Shown here: piece after piece, positions 49,166 through 61,777 of the stretch
How positions within the stretch are numbered: the first letter of the stretch is position 1
How the letters are laid out: each line of letters opens with the position of its first letter
Source of the DNA: Tieghemiomyces parasiticus
Taxonomy: Eukaryota > Kickxellomycota > Dimargaritomycetes > Dimargaritales > Dimargaritaceae
Direction of reading: 5' to 3'
Assembly (NCBI GenBank): GCA_027575765.1
Contig: JANBPT010000126.1
Span: forward strand, 1 to 64,000
Length of the DNA stretch: 64,000 bases
The notes under the pieces: model-generated
What the model saw: the letters and a program-made list of their open reading frames with translations, nothing else
Told to the model about the DNA's origin: nothing
The model's database searches: none
Translations under genes and position numbers: made by a program

Positions 49166-49665
49166 GGTGAGAGACAGTCGATAGGGAATGAGGGGGGGTC
49201 GTGAAGACAATGGAGAAATGCGAGGAATGCTGAGGTCTGAAAAACGAAGTAAACAGCGACGGGCGTAAGGAACTTAACTTGTCGGGTTCAATTGGTCTAT
49301 TAACTTGTCCAACAGCTCCTAAACACACACACATACCAGTCCCACGGCGGGGCCATCACTTGACGTTCGCTGGGTTCGGCGGGATTCTATGGCTCCCATT
49401 TACCCTCCACTGAAACTTCGCCTCCCTTTCTACCGTCCCGCCAGACTTCTGTCCGCTTCCATCCCGCTCTCGATGGTTGTTGCGGTCCACCCCGAGCGCT
49501 GGGCAGCACCCGCTTCGACGGCATTTGGCCCTACTCTACAGAGCTACCGTGGCGGCTAGAGCCCAATATATTAGATTTATTAGCCTTGCTCATATCACTT
49601 AGAGCATACTACCAGCACCCAAGCGGCCATCCGTTTTCCTGACCAACTCATTTAGCAGCAGTGGA
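49166..49665. other. no gene recognised
   Basis: About 500 bases between the cyclophilin start and the stop of the next minus-strand gene. It should contain the cyclophilin promoter. No coding potential seen. Confidence 0.5.
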
Positions 49666-51000
49666 TCAAGCCGTCGTGGGGTGGTGTGCGTACTGTGGAG
49701 GAGGTGGACCCTCCTCAACGTTGAAGCCCTCGATAGCTATTTCCGTGTACGCAGGTAACGGGTAGACACCATAGAAGTCAGGTGGTTGGCTTTCGGATCG
49801 TGCCGTCAATACGGCTTTTGGCATAGCAATTAACAGCTTATTAGCACGAATGGTGAACATATGGTTGTTACGAAAGAGGGCCTCCTGGCTCTTCAAGTCC
49901 AGGGAGCCCTTCTCGAACCGCTTCTTCACTTTTTTTGCCGGGAGCAGCAGCTGATCCACCAGCGTGCTGGATTGGATACGGTTGAATTTCATCCCCAGAG
50001 CCACCGCCAGAAGATAAGAAGGGCTGCTCGGCGGTTCCTGATTAAGGGCCCACAGCAGACTCGGATACGCTGTCATCGCCAAGTGCACCTGCACTAGGAC
50101 CCGCAGGCGTTCCACGGCCATTTTCACCAAGATTGTCTCTGCCCCAGGCTGGACAATGGTGCAGCGGGCGATCCAAGCTCGCCACATGGGTGGCAGACCG
50201 GCCAAGTGGCGCTGTAAAGCTGCGGGAAAGAATTTGCCCTCGGCCAGGGCCTGTACCACGAAGGCAACGTTGGTGGGGTTATTCTCCATGACAAATAGGA
50301 GGCAAGCGTAGCGACCACGGTTGACTGGTATCAGCCGGCTGTATTGCACCTGGGTATATTCACCCTCGGCAGCCACCACATCGTCCGAGAGCTGCCGCCT
50401 CTGTTGGGTAGTTAACCCCGAAATCATGGTGTTGCGGTGTCTGGTCAGCTTGTGAGTGGCTTGACCGAGGATACTTGAGGTTTGGGAGGCCACGCTTTTA
50501 AAGCAGCTAAGTAGGACAGCATCGAGTAGTGGTGAGCCTACCACAACTTGGTCCATGAAGGCCTCCACCTGGTCGTCGGTTGGCCGTTCGCCTTCGATCG
50601 CAATCTGTTCGGATCAGTGTGTGCAGTAATGCGTAGTAATTGGAAGGTGACAACAGGTTATAGTACCAACAGGGTTAGGGATAGGTCGGCTAGGTGGACC
50701 CTGACGATATCGGTACTACCCGGTGAAACCACTGGAGGGTAAACATACCGAAGGATGCACAATCTTTCTCGTACCGGAGTCCACCTGATAGGCGGTCCAG
50801 TCCGGGACGACGGCGTTGCTCAAGGGCCCGGGCGCTAACGGTGGGAGGGAATCGGAGACGGTAGGCGGAGGAATACTAGACGACTGGCCAGGTCGCTCGA
50901 AAAAGCCCGAAGTTATCCAGTTTCCGAGTCGACGGACGTCATTGGTGGCCCACCCTGACGAACAGAGCGCCAAAAGGGCCAGAAGCTGTGCGCACTGCAT
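49666..51000 (-). CDS. orphan secreted protein
   Basis: Not recognised. Two exons, 51000-50749 and 50604-49666, join in phase 0 across a 144-base GTATGT...CAG intron, giving 396 residues. A signal peptide starts it (MQCAQLLALLALCSSGWA). A Ser/Pro-rich stretch (about 45-65) follows, then a helical-looking body with AFMDQVVVGSPLLDAVLLS, RRQLSDDVVAAEGEYTQVQY, LPPMWRAWIARC, PSYLLAVALGMKFNRIQ and a basic segment KKVKKRFEKGS. The C-terminus is Pro/His/Tyr-rich. There is no second clear transmembrane span, no cysteine scaffold and no catalytic motif. The start is the ATG that begins the signal peptide; a longer open frame before it is less likely. Likely an extracellular or vacuolar protein of lineage-restricted type. 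Confidence 0.75.
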
Positions 51001-52413
51001 TGCTGGTAGGGTGTGGGTGACCAAGGGTATAACTACGGTGGCCGGTGCTAGACCGGGAACGGTGGAGGTGACGAGATAGGCGGACACCGGGTCAATAGGT
51101 CGAACTTATCGCCGAATACAAGGTGGGTGATCTGAGAACTAAGGGTGCCGCGCAGCGTGGGCAGGATGGTCGTCCGTTGGGTAGCGATATTGCGGGCGTG
51201 GCTTTTAGACAAACTCTGCTAAAGAAAATGGTATTCCTCGGCCGAGGCGTGGATGATTCTCGGCTATACCCAAAGGGGAGAGAGATGAAAAAAGGTGACT
51301 GTAATAGGGAGAGGAGCGGGGGCCGAGGCGTGAAATCCAACGGTTTATATACGCATCTGTGCCAGTGCGCCAGCTGCTGATGGTGAGGGGCAAGACTCAC
51401 CACTGGCCATGCCAAACCGCCACCAGCGACGACGAGACCCCGATGGAGCAGCAGCATCGGTCCCTATGCGCCCATCGTTGGATGGACGGATGGCTATTCG
51501 GGTGTGCAACTCAGAATGCCCTCCTCCAGCCAACTGGCGACACCGTTGGCGGAGGTTGCTTGTCCAAGCGTTCCACGAAGCGTTGTTGCCCCTCTATTAG
51601 CCTGCTCTCCCCTCGTTCCTGCCATCATCATGGCGTACTACCACGGACGCTGAGGGTGACGCCCGCGACGGCTTCCTAATCTGGTGGCGGGGCCTGTGTG
51701 CTGGCAAACCTTCCAGCTGGGGGTGGGTTTGGCCCCCCCGATCAATGCAACCTCCGCCAACCGGGGCGGGGTGTTAACTGGTAGGTAGTGGGGGGGCATC
51801 TCTGCCGGATAATTGTAGATGATGGGAGGTAACGGCATCGGGGTTCCTGGCTCCCCAGTTGGAGGGTAGATCAGGACAGCGCAGCTAGCCCTACGGCCTT
51901 GCTCCGCGTCCAATTGCCCTTGTTGTGGATAGTTGGGGTCATCGGCCGGTCTCTGCTGGATATTCCGCAACCCAAGGCTATGGACAACGCTTACATCACT
52001 GTCGGTGTGTCCCTGCCGCGCCGCAGCATCCATTCAACCATCTCATCGATCATCCACAGCACGCGTGTGGGAGCCCCGAAACCTCTGCCCCTGTGCGGGC
52101 GACGCGCCAGGTTAGCCACCCACCCACGCCCTCTGCTGTTTAGCCCGCTCAACGCGTCCTCACCGCATACATGCCCCGCGTCAATCCAGTAGCTGCATTT
52201 CAGCATCACCACACGCAGCTTCTTCATTCGCTTACCCTTCTGGCTTCCCCATTGCGTTTCGCCGCCCATTGTCAGTTGCGCTTCCCGCCCCATTGCCGTT
52301 TCCTTTCCGCCGTCTAGTCGAGTTTTCTGGCTCTGGTCGAAACGCCCAGGTTTCCCCCTCACCAACCAGCGACTATTCGCCTACGCGCGTCTCACTCGCC
52401 AATAGAAATCGCT
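51001..52413. other. divergent promoter region of the secreted orphan and PDS5
   Basis: About 1.4 kb. A minus-strand frame with ATG (52033-51638, 131 codons, Pro-rich) and shorter plus-strand frames exist. None matches a family and the larger ones overlap each other. The last 250 bases are pyrimidine-rich and are probably the PDS5 leader. Confidence 0.45.
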
Positions 52414-55400
52414 ATGGCCACCCTTCAGACCCTCCAGTTCAAACTAAAGCTGGTGCCAGACGGCAAGAAGACGATACCTCCGGCGGAGCTCGCCAAACGG
52501 TTGACGGTAGGTCGCCCTATGTGGCAACGATGTCCGGCAATGACTATATCCTCGATTCGGCCACACTAGAAGGACCGCGTGGCCAGACGCCGTTCGGCCA
52601 GCGTCTGACCTTAGCCTCGTTCTTCCCTTGCCCGTTATTGTATGGCCTCCTTGCTCCTCCCGAACAGACCCTCCACACCGAACTTGCCGAACTAGACCAG
52701 GAGGCCGTGGATGTGCGAAGCCTAGACACTGTCGCCCGGCACCTCATCACCCCCGCCCTCCTGGCCCACAAAGAGGACGGCGTACGGATCCGCGCCGCCT
52801 GCTGCCTGGCCGATGTACTGCGCTTGTACGCCCCCGAAGCCCCCTACGATGACGGTCAGCTGCGCACCCTCTTCGAGGCCTTTCTGCAGGAACTGGGTCA
52901 CTTGGCCCAGGGCGATGGGCCGGACTTTCCACTCTACTTTTACCTGCTCGAGAGTCTGTCCACTGTCAAAAGCGTGGTGTTGGTGGTTGATCTGCCCAAC
53001 CCAGAACCCCTGATTGTGGAATTCTTCCGTCTCTTCTTTGACTTGACCCAACCAGACCAGTCCCGCAACCTGCAGCTCTGCATGGTCGACATTCTGCAGC
53101 AGCTGGTTGAGGAGGCCTCCGCGGTGCCCCAGGAGGTGGTGGATATTCTACTCGCGCAATTCCTCAAAAAGCGTCAGACCTCCAACCCTGCGGCACACCA
53201 GCTGGCCTGTGATCTGTGCAACGCCGCCACCGACATCCTGCAGAAGTACATTGGTCAGTACTTTACGGACGTGATCGTTACCGCTAGCCAGCATGCGCAC
53301 GCCGAAGGGCCCAGCCCTGAGCAGCTCACCGACTTCAAGACCGCCCATTACCTCATCAAAGAGCTCAACCGCGCCTGCCCCAGTCTACTGCTGAACGTCA
53401 TCCCCCAGCTGGCCGAGGAGCTGACCCTAGACAACGTCCACCTCCGCACACTGGCCACCAGCGTCCTGGGTGATATGATTGCCGAACGCGGCCACGCTCT
53501 AGTACGCCGTTATCCGGCGGCCTGGAAGGCCTGGGTTCAGCGTCGCGCCGACAAGAACGTACAAGTGCGCGTGCTATGGGTGGAACTGGCCGTGCACCTC
53601 TACCGTGTCCAGCCCCAGCTAGCTCCCGACATCAATGCGGCCGTACTGGGCAAGGTGGCCGACCCTGAGGAGAAGGTCCGGGCGGCCGTGCCGCGGGCCC
53701 TAGCCCAGCTTGACTACGACACACTGGCCTACGCCCCTCTGGACCCGGCCATCCTACACGCAGTGGGTCACCGCTGCCGTGACAAACGCGCCCCGCCCCG
53801 TCAGGAGGCCTTCCGAGCTCTGGCCCACATGTTTGGGCTGGCCTACCCAGCCCTAGAGGCTCGCGACCCACGGGCGGTGGAACGGTTCGGCTGGATCCCG
53901 GCCACGTTCCTGCACACCTTTTATGCCAACGAACCGGACGCCCTGGCGGCCGCCGAGAACGCCCTGACGGAAGCGGTGTTCCCAGCCTCCACGTCGTGGA
54001 CTGACCCCCAGCGCACGCGCCGCCTGCTCGTAGTGCTGCAACAGCTAGACGACCGGGCTCGCAAGGCCTTCGTCGGATGGCTACAGCGTCAGCGCGCGGC
54101 GGGGCGAGAGGTGGGTCACTACCTCGACCTGTGCGAACGGTACAATGCCGCCGACGACCACGGGGCCGATGACGGCGAGGGGGTCCTGGCCGCTCTCAAC
54201 CAAATCATCCAGCGGCTGGCTGCCCGCCTACCTGATAGCGCCAAGCACGTCCACCAGCTCTTCACTTTCGCCAAGTTGCACGATCCGCGCCTGTACCGGC
54301 TCATGCGCGAGACGCTGGACCCGCAATTGGAGCACCGTGCCATTCGCAAGGCCCAGCGCGAGGCCCTTAAACGACTCGAGTCCCTGGCCCCCACACTGGT
54401 GGATACCTTCACGGGCCTGCTGCGCCGGGTGGCCCTGACCGTGGTCAATGAGTCGGTCGTGGTACCCCTGGTGGCCTTCGCCAGCGGGCAGGAGGCAGGC
54501 CCGGTTGAGGGGCCTGAGGCGACACCCACGCAGCCAAGCACTCAGTTGGCCACTGCTGGTGACCCCACGGGTGCCGGTCCCGGGCGCTGGACGGCGACCG
54601 AACTCGCCCCGACCGCCCGATCGCTGCTGAGCGACCTCGCCACCGTGTTCCCGGAATTGTACAAGCGACATGCCGCCGAGCTGCTGGCCCTGCTCAGCGA
54701 TGGCCCCACGGGTGCTACTGACGACGCTCAGAGCCTGCAGACCCTGGCCCAGTTCGCCAAGGCCTACCCGGCTGACGTGCCCAGCGATGCCGCGGCGGTC
54801 CGCCGCCTGCGGGCCTACGCCGAACGGGGCTCACCTGCTGAGGCCAAATACGCCGCGGCTGTGCTGGCCCACCTACCCGGCGCCACCGGGGAGACGGCGT
54901 GCTCCACGATCATGAAGACGGTGACCGCATTTTTCACGCCCGAACGACTGGCTCAGGCCGCCAAAGCGGGGAAAACGGATGGCACGCTCGCCGTTGTGCT
55001 GGCCCACCTGCGCGTAGCCGCCCAGATCGCCCGACATCGACCCACGGCCTTCGCTCCGTACGCCGACGCTTTAACCCAGGTCGTCCTACGCGAGGTAGTG
55101 CGCCGCCCTTCCGGCGAAGCGGGCGACGCCGACTGGGTAGCCCCTGCGGACCTGGATTTAGCCACGCGCTGCCGGGGCGCTGGTCTCAAGCTATTTGCCG
55201 CCCGCCTACTAGGTAGCCCGGCCGCCGCCGTGGTGAGCACCGTCGCTCCGCCCGTTCTCCAACTGCTCTACCAGACGGTGGCGCAGGACGGCGAGCTATC
55301 GACTGACCAGACCACTCCGCCGGCTGCGCGCAGCTTCCTCCGGCTGACCGCGGCCACGACCCTCCTGCGGCTGGCCGGCCAGGAGCGGTACGATGCTTTG

Positions 55401-56447
55401 CTTGCCCCCAACCAGGTCGAGCGACTGGGTACGGTGATTCAGGACCCATGTTATCCTGTCCGTCGCGCGTTCGCCGGTAAGCTGATTGGGCACCTTAATC
55501 AGTTTCGCCTTCCGCAGCGTTACCTTCCCTGCCTGTTTCTGGTGGCTTACGACACGGAAGCCGAGATGCAGCTTATCGTACGGTCCTTTGTCAAGCGGCA
55601 GATGGCGTTGGCCGCAGTGCGCGACCGCTTCGCCGCCCTGTACGAGACCGCCCTGCCACGCCTGCTGCACCTACTGGCCCACGACCCAGATTTCCAACCC
55701 GAAGTGGCCAAGCTACTCCTGGTCACCGGGTACATTGACTTCTACCTTGACCTGGTGGCTCGTGCGGAGAATGTATCGCTAATCTTTTACTTGGTCTCCC
55801 AACTTAAGACCGTGGCAGACCGGATCGCCAGTACAGCAGACGGGAGTGAACCGCTCTACGCGCTTAGTGACCTAGCCCAGTACCTCATCCAGGAGCGGTG
55901 TCAGGCCCACCAGTGGCCGTTATCATCTTACCCGGGCTCAGTAGCCCTCCCACGCGACCTGTTTGCGCCGGTGGAGGACGACACGAGGCTGGGCGAGATT
56001 GCCAAACGCAGTTTCCTACCACGAGATTTCATCCGCGAGCACAACGCCCAAGGGGCCCGCGCGGGGCGGACACCGGCCGCACGTCGCCCCCGGAGTACGG
56101 ATGCGGGTAAGGGTGCGACCCACGCGACGAGCGACACCGACGGGGAGGCCGATGGTGGCGCCGAGGCCAACGAGCGCCCCACGACCCGAAAGCGCCGGAC
56201 CCCTGCTATCGCACACCGCGCCACCCCCGCTGCCAAACGAAAGCGGCGCGGGGCCACCACTTCATCCGAGTCGGAGGACAGCGCCGGGAATAGTAGCGAC
56301 ACTTCGAACGACGAGGTAGGGGCGGTCAAATTAAAGCGCCGCGAGCCCGAACCACCAGCCACTCCGAGTCGCCGTAATGCTCCGCGGCGTGCCCGTGCAA
56401 CCCGGCAGACGGCCGTCGCATCCGACGACGACAGCGACAGTGACTGA
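52414..56447 (+). CDS. PDS5: sister-chromatid cohesion factor PDS5
   Basis: HEAT-repeat cohesin regulator that holds sister chromatids together and controls cohesin release, in the nucleus. Two exons, 52414-52506 and 52668-56447, join in phase 0 across a 161-base GTAGGT...CAG intron, giving 1290 residues. The short first exon (MATLQTLQFKLKLVPDGKKT ... AELAKRLT) matches the family's N-terminus and replaces the open-frame extension, which translates the intron. The hallmark RIRAACCLADVLRLYAPEAPY lies near residue 80. HEAT-like helices fill residues 60-1150 (VRVLWVELAVHL, DPEEKVRAAVPRALAQL, DPCYPVRRAFAGKLIGHL). The tail (about 1160-1290) is basic and acidic, disordered, with KRKRRG and AT-hook-like RR/R-P patches and a terminal SDDDSDSD run that could be a kinase target. 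Confidence 0.96.
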
Positions 56448-57138
56448 GAGCGCGTTATGTGTCTGTATCTACTTGATAGTCCATTTTAACCGCCACTGTA
56501 CTTTTTTCTTTGATTCGAAGTCTCATCCGATGCACTAATAGCTTCTTTGTATTCCATTGGCAATCCCCCTCCATTGTTTGCGTCATTTTAGCCTTATCAG
56601 TATAATGGGTTAGTAAACCAAATGATGGTCTGCTGTTCGCTGATTAGGCACCGTTTTCAAACACAAGGAAGGGCTGGTTAGTATTCTACCTAATGGGGAT
56701 GATGCTTGCCATATCCTGAGTAGCCGTGATGGATAATGAGTCCCACTGATAATGATGCAGTCCTGCCAAGTTTCTTCTGTGGCCATCTTAGCGTTCCCTC
56801 AGAGCCTCCCGATTTTTTTTTTAGTTTTGGAAAACGACAGAACCACCTAACAGTGTGATAGGCTGGCGATTATAGAGAAGGTAGAGAGCATGAGCGCCTT
56901 GATAGCGATGGCCAGCTACCTGTTGCCGCATGCAATGAACATTGCCCATGAGCAACTATGGCCCTGACATGCATTGCTTTCCCTTTGGTTTAAGTTCAGC
57001 TCTTTGCAAGTAGTTTTAGCTCATTGCCTACACCTCCTACCGATCAAAATTCATCGCTGCCGTGTCCCTTGCACACTCCCCTATTCGTCACCTACCTTAC
57101 TTCCCCCTGGCTTAGAACCCGAGTCTAGACCCTCCACC
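56448..57138. other. no gene recognised
   Basis: About 690 A/T-richer bases between PDS5 and EFG1, including a T8 run near 56815. It should hold the PDS5 3' end and the EFG1 promoter. Confidence 0.5.
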
Positions 57139-58707
57139 ATGGTTCGGCGCACCGGAAAGAAGCGGTCCCGGGAGGAGGACGAGGATTCGTCCTCGAATGC
57201 CTTGGCTGTAACAATGAAGCCAGTCACGCCGAAGCCAACGGACGGTAACCGGAAACAGGTTGAGAATGAGACCCCGGGACCCCCGTCGACCGGGCCTCTA
57301 CCATCCCAATTGGACAGCTTTATAAAGCATGAGAGCGCCGTGGCAGCCAAGCCACGCGACCAGTTCTCCGCCAAAAGGCCCCGGGTGAGCAATGACGGGA
57401 AGGTCGAGACGGTGGGCAGCCTGCAACGGGAGGTCGGAAAACTACAGCGGCTGTTGAATAAGGTAAGGGAGAGGGGCTCCCTCCATCATTTTCTTAAAGA
57501 ACAATGTAAATAGGTGAACCGGGTTTCCGATAGATATGGATTGCTGCATTCCAAGCTTGGCTCACCTGCTGGACCGCATTCCTTGTCCCTGTTGACTAAC
57601 TACCAGCCCCTTGGCTAATTTTTCTCCCCTCCGGTTGCAACCGCTCGCTAATTACGAAGGAACACAAAAATCCTGAGGCCTCGAAAAGGTTTGCACAATA
57701 TTTGCGATCGGCCTACCTACGTTTATTTAAGGCCGAATACCAGCGCAATGTGAAGCGAGAGTCGGCGGCCGCTCGCCAGCATCAGTTTTATGGTAAGTGT
57801 TGTAAACCGTGCGTACAAAACTTTTCCTTGGGGTTATCGATAGGTATTATACTGTAGAATCCTCCACTTCTTTGATCTTTATTCCCCGCTAACACACTAC
57901 CCCCCTCCATAATCCTCGCGTCACTAATCGCCATTTCCACCGTGGCAGACCGGAAGAAGGTGACAAAAGAGCTCCAGAAGGTCGAGCTCGAACTCGCAGA
58001 GGAGGGAAGCAGTCTCGACGACGAGGCACGGGCCCAATTGGAAACCAAACGGGCTGACCTCCAAGTCGACTTGCACTATATAGAGGTAAGTTACGGTTAA
58101 CGAGCCCGATCGACTTGATGAGTTATCCAGCCAACTCTAACCTGGATTGCCCGTAGTAGCAACCCCCCTTTTTTGGGCCGAATGTCGCCACCGTTAGCCC
58201 GAATACCAACTCGTCACTCAATACATTTCACTCCTCATTAATCTAACCCCTTCCTCCTTTTTCTCGTTGACAATTTCAGCACTTCCCGCCGGCCAAACCT
58301 TACATATCAATCCGGGCCGTGTTTGGAAAGAAGAAGGCCGGTCTGAGCGCAGCCCGCAGCCGGATTCGGGAAGAGATCCACCAGGCCACCTTGAATAACA
58401 CACTAGCCTCGCTCCAGGACCAGCGGTTTCAGGCCTTTGTTGACCAACGGATCCAGGAGTCGGACATACCAGACGGTAAGTTCACTAGGCGCACCGTTAC
58501 TTGGCGTTTTATGGACTTCTTTACTCCCCAACTGGGTAGAGTGTTAGTATACTGACGAGCTAACCACCCATGCTATCCCCCTCCCTCCTCCCCATCTACC
58601 TACCTCGTGGCTACCCTTGTTATTGGCTCCTACACTCAGAGCAAAACGCGCCAACGACCCAAGCCGCGCCAGCCCTGGCCGATAACGACGACTTCTTTGC
58701 CATCTAG
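57139..58707 (+). CDS. EFG1: rRNA-processing protein EFG1
   Basis: Nucleolar factor of the 90S pre-ribosome needed for 18S rRNA maturation. Five exons in phase: 57139-57462, 57660-57792, 57949-58085, 58280-58475 and 58640-58707, giving 285 residues. The N-terminal third is basic, Ser/Pro-rich and disordered (RRTGKKRSREEDEDSSS). The conserved part starts with LQREVGKLQRLLNK, then YQRNVKRESAAARQHQFYDRK with KKVTKELQKVELELAEE, then LQVDLHYIEHFPPAKPYISI, the characteristic EFG1 signature. The end is acidic (LADNDDFFAI). The acceptor before 57660 (CGAAG) is the least typical of the set; the other boundaries are standard. The ATG at 57139 has a good context (CACCATGG). Confidence 0.88.
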
Positions 58708-59098
58708 AGGTATAAATTAATCGTGGTGGTCAGGTATGGACTTCATGGCTTTCAGGATCCCGCTTCACCAATAAACCAGACAAGCTTCCAAAGTGTCAGT
58801 AACCTACAAGATTCAGTGAGTACCAGCGGCGGCACTTCAAATTGAATTTGTGCCAACTTCTCTCCTTGTTTGGTTGTAGATACAGCCAACGTTGAAGTAA
58901 TAAATACGTATCCAGGTTGGTTAAGTTACAATGCCCCTTGTTGAGACGGTTGGCTTTATCTATGTCGTTAACCGATTAACATCCCCAGTATGTAGGGATC
59001 TGACACGCATCCGCCGACGCTTGGACCTAGGTAGATATGGGCAGGGGTGAGGGTGGTGGAATAGTAATTCCTTCCAAATCGTCTGGGCGACCATGCTT
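58708..59098. other. 3' flanks of EFG1 and NDUFB7
   Basis: About 390 bases between convergent genes. No coding potential seen; AATAAATACG near 58900 (+) may be the EFG1 poly(A) signal. Confidence 0.5.
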
Positions 59099-59568
59099 TT
59101 ACTCGCCACGGGCCTCTTCCCGCTCCTGACGCTTCTTGGCCTTGTGCATGTTGATACGCCGTACGAAACTAGCGGTGGACAGAAGGGGTGGGGAGATAGG
59201 GCGGAGGCAAGAGAAGATGAGTTGAAAATCGTCAGGTTGGCGGGTAAGGGGTTAAAGACCGGTCTCAGCAATAAGTGGTTAACTCATTAGCCTATAGTTC
59301 CATCGGCCTAGCCAGGTAACGACGAGAGGGGAGGAAGGGAGATCACGGCTGAGATCGTGCGGACTTACTCGCTGTATTGGCATAGTTCGTACTCGTGCTT
59401 CTCGTGCTTGCACGTCCAGGGCAGAAAATAATTATCGCGGCGACAGCGGTTTAGCGGGATCGTCAGGTGGGCGCAGTAGTCGCGGACCTCTAGCGGCACG
59501 CGGTATTCCATCATTTGCTGCTGGGTCATCTTCATCTCCGGCTCCTGGAACGGATCTTCGGCCGTCAT
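59099..59568 (-). CDS. NADH dehydrogenase (complex I) subunit NDUFB7/B18
   Basis: Small accessory subunit of mitochondrial complex I on the intermembrane-space side, imported by the Mia40 disulfide relay. Two exons, 59568-59369 and 59168-59099, join in phase 2 to 89 residues. The twin C-x9-C (CHCH) motif is complete: Cys32-x9-Cys42 in DYCAHLTIPLNRC and Cys53-x9-Cys63 in WTCKHEKHEYELC. The family signature PLNRCRRDNYFLPWTC is present, followed by a charged helix (INMHKAKKRQEREEA). It is a little shorter than the animal protein and lacks the N-terminal myristoylation context. Its presence shows that this fungus keeps a proton-pumping complex I. Confidence 0.95.
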
Positions 59569-60228
59569 GGCGAGTAAGGGATGCAGACTAGTGGGTTGGC
59601 GGGTGGGTGGCCTAAGGAATGGAAGGGAAAGTGAGTTTCAAGGGAAATGTACGAAATAAAGAATGGCGTGAAGGGAGGGGGGAATCGGGAAGGGTCGCTG
59701 GGGAACTAGTGCCATGAGGAGGCCGCAATGGCGCAGGTCCGAATGGGCGACACAGCCCCGGTTGGGTGAGGATGATGTGGAGCAAGGCCTAACACCTTAA
59801 GCTAGGGAGCCTAGGTGAATAGTGTCCCATGGTGGGGGGAAATGATCTGAGCAGGAGGTTTTCGCTGTGCCTGGGCAGGTCAGAGTATACCGATGACTTT
59901 TAAGGACGGGGGGGGGTGCGTTCCCCGTTGGTATCGGAGAAGTATAACTTCGACCACCAGCTATTAAACGGCGGGGGGCACTTGGGCGGTTACGAAGGGC
60001 ACCTCAACGTCACAAAAAATACACACAAATAAAATAATCCAGTCTTTATTCGTTTAGTTTGGGGGTCGGGGGTAAGGGGTAGGGTGTGCTACCCACCGAG
60101 CCCCGAAATAACAGCCTTCGCTCCGCGACCGCCTGGTGTCACAAGCGGCCACGACCCGAGTGAGCACCAGGTAAGTCTGCCCAGTAGAGCGATATCTAAC
60201 CCCTACGGGTCAGTAAACGCCAGCAGGC
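59569..60228. other. no gene recognised
   Basis: About 660 bases holding the NDUFB7 promoter and the 3' flank of the acyl-CoA dehydrogenase gene, both on the minus strand. Confidence 0.5.
60045..60050 (-). terminator. poly(A) signal AATAAA for the acyl-CoA dehydrogenase gene
   Basis: TTTATT on the plus strand reads AATAAA on the minus strand, about 180 bases past the stop codon, in an A/T-rich patch (60012-60060). Confidence 0.5.
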
Positions 60229-61777
60229 CTAGGGTTGGTACTCCTTAGCGAGCAGCTTGGCAATAGTCTGCAGCTGGATGTTGCTGGTGCCCTCGTAAAT
60301 GGAACCAATCTTGACGTCCCGGTAGAACTTCTCGACAGGGAAGTCCCGCGTGAAACCTACACCGCCCAGCCACTCGACACAGCGTGAGGTGGTGCGGTCG
60401 GCGACCTGGGAGGCGTACAGCTTGGCCATGGCGGCCTCCTTGATGAAGGGTAGCCCCTGCTCCTTGAGTCGGGCGGCGTTGTAGGTGAGCAGGCGGGCGG
60501 CCTCGAGCTCGGTGGCGATCTGGGCGTACTGGAACTGCATACCTTGGAAGCTGGCCAGCTCCTTGCCAAACTGCTTGCGCTGGAAGAGGTAGGGCAGGGT
60601 GTGGTTAAAGGCGCCCTGGGCCAGACCGATCATCTGGCCGGCGATGCCGATACGGCCCTCGTTCAGAATCTCGATAGCGTACTTGTAGCCCTGGCCCACC
60701 TCGCCCACGACGTTCTCAACGGGGACACACACATCGTCAAAGTTGAGAGTGCAGGTGGAAGAGGCGCGGATGCCCAGCTTGGACTCCTTCTTGGCGATCT
60801 GCACGCCCATATCGCGTTCGACTAGGAAGCAGGTGATGCCCTTGTATCCCAAGGAGGGGTCCACGTTGGCAAATACGAGGTAGATACCAGCCTCGTACGA
60901 GTTGGTGATCCACATCTTGGTCCCGTTCAGCACGTAGTGGTCGCCACGCTTCTCGGCCCGAGTCTGCAGGGCAAAGGCGTCGCTGCCCGACGAGGCCTCC
61001 GAGAGGCAGAAGGAGCCCAGGACCTCGGTGGCCAGCTGCGGAAGGTACTTTTCCTTCAGGGCCTGCGAGGCGTGATGACGGATGGTGGTGTTGACCAGGG
61101 TATTGTGGACGTCGCAGCACACGCTGACGGTAGGATCAACCTTGGCTAGCTCGTCCACCACGATAACAGCGGAGGTGAAGGAGGCACCGGCGCCGTCCAG
61201 CTCAATGGGGGTCTCAACACCCATAAGCCCCTGCTCGAAGAGACCCTTCAGGACGGCCGGGTCCAGCTCCTCCGCCTCGTCCATGGCTCGCACCTTGGGA
61301 GCAACCATTTCGTTGGCGAACTTGGCCACTGCCAAAAGGTAATAGGAAATACCGAGGGCAGGGACGGGAAGGGGAGAGTACGCGGGAGTGGGTGGGTGAG
61401 CGAAGTACGGTTTGGCAGGCCAACGGGGGCGTGGAGTCCTGGATCCTTCGCGTGCGGCAGGAAGTGTGGTACCTCATACCCTCGACCAGGCAGAGTGCCC
61501 GGTATGTCTCACTAGCCAGCAGTCACCTGTGCCCCTCGGCGGTCGGCCTCGCGGGCGCTTCCTAGGGAGACCGGGCCGAACGTCCGTCGAGATGAGTTAT
61601 TTCCTTACCGGATTCCTTAAAGGCCTGCTCCTCTTCGGTGAGGGTGTGTAGCGAGGTGATTTCTGAGGCGGCCGGGCGGGAGGTGTGCAAGGCGGCGGCA
61701 CGGAAGGCCGGAGCGCGGGCGGTCAGCATTGACACGGGCCGCGCGGCCAGACGGGAGGCGAGAAGGCGGTGCTGCAT
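60229..61777 (-). CDS. short/branched-chain acyl-CoA dehydrogenase, mitochondrial
   Basis: FAD enzyme oxidising 2-methylbutyryl-CoA and related short-chain acyl-CoAs in isoleucine/fatty-acid breakdown in the mitochondrial matrix. Two exons, 61777-61609 and 61328-60229, join in phase 1 to 422 residues. The N-terminus ([20 protein letters not shown]) is a typical presequence. Seen: [26 protein letters not shown], the substrate/FAD loops [17 protein letters not shown] and [52 protein letters not shown] and the C-terminal catalytic base Glu402 in [16 protein letters not shown]. The position of the Glu (IYEG) is that of the short/branched-chain group rather than the isovaleryl-CoA type. A poly(A) signal follows at 60045. 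Confidence 0.95.

Noticed and set aside
51638..52033. 131-codon Pro-rich minus-strand frame with ATG
   Set aside because: It overlaps several plus-strand frames of similar length, has no domain, and lies in a divergent promoter region. Not enough to call a gene.
52269..52413. Upstream in-frame extension of the PDS5 open frame
   Set aside because: It starts at a non-ATG codon and continues through what is clearly an intron (52507-52667). Splicing from ATG 52414 restores the conserved PDS5 N-terminus.
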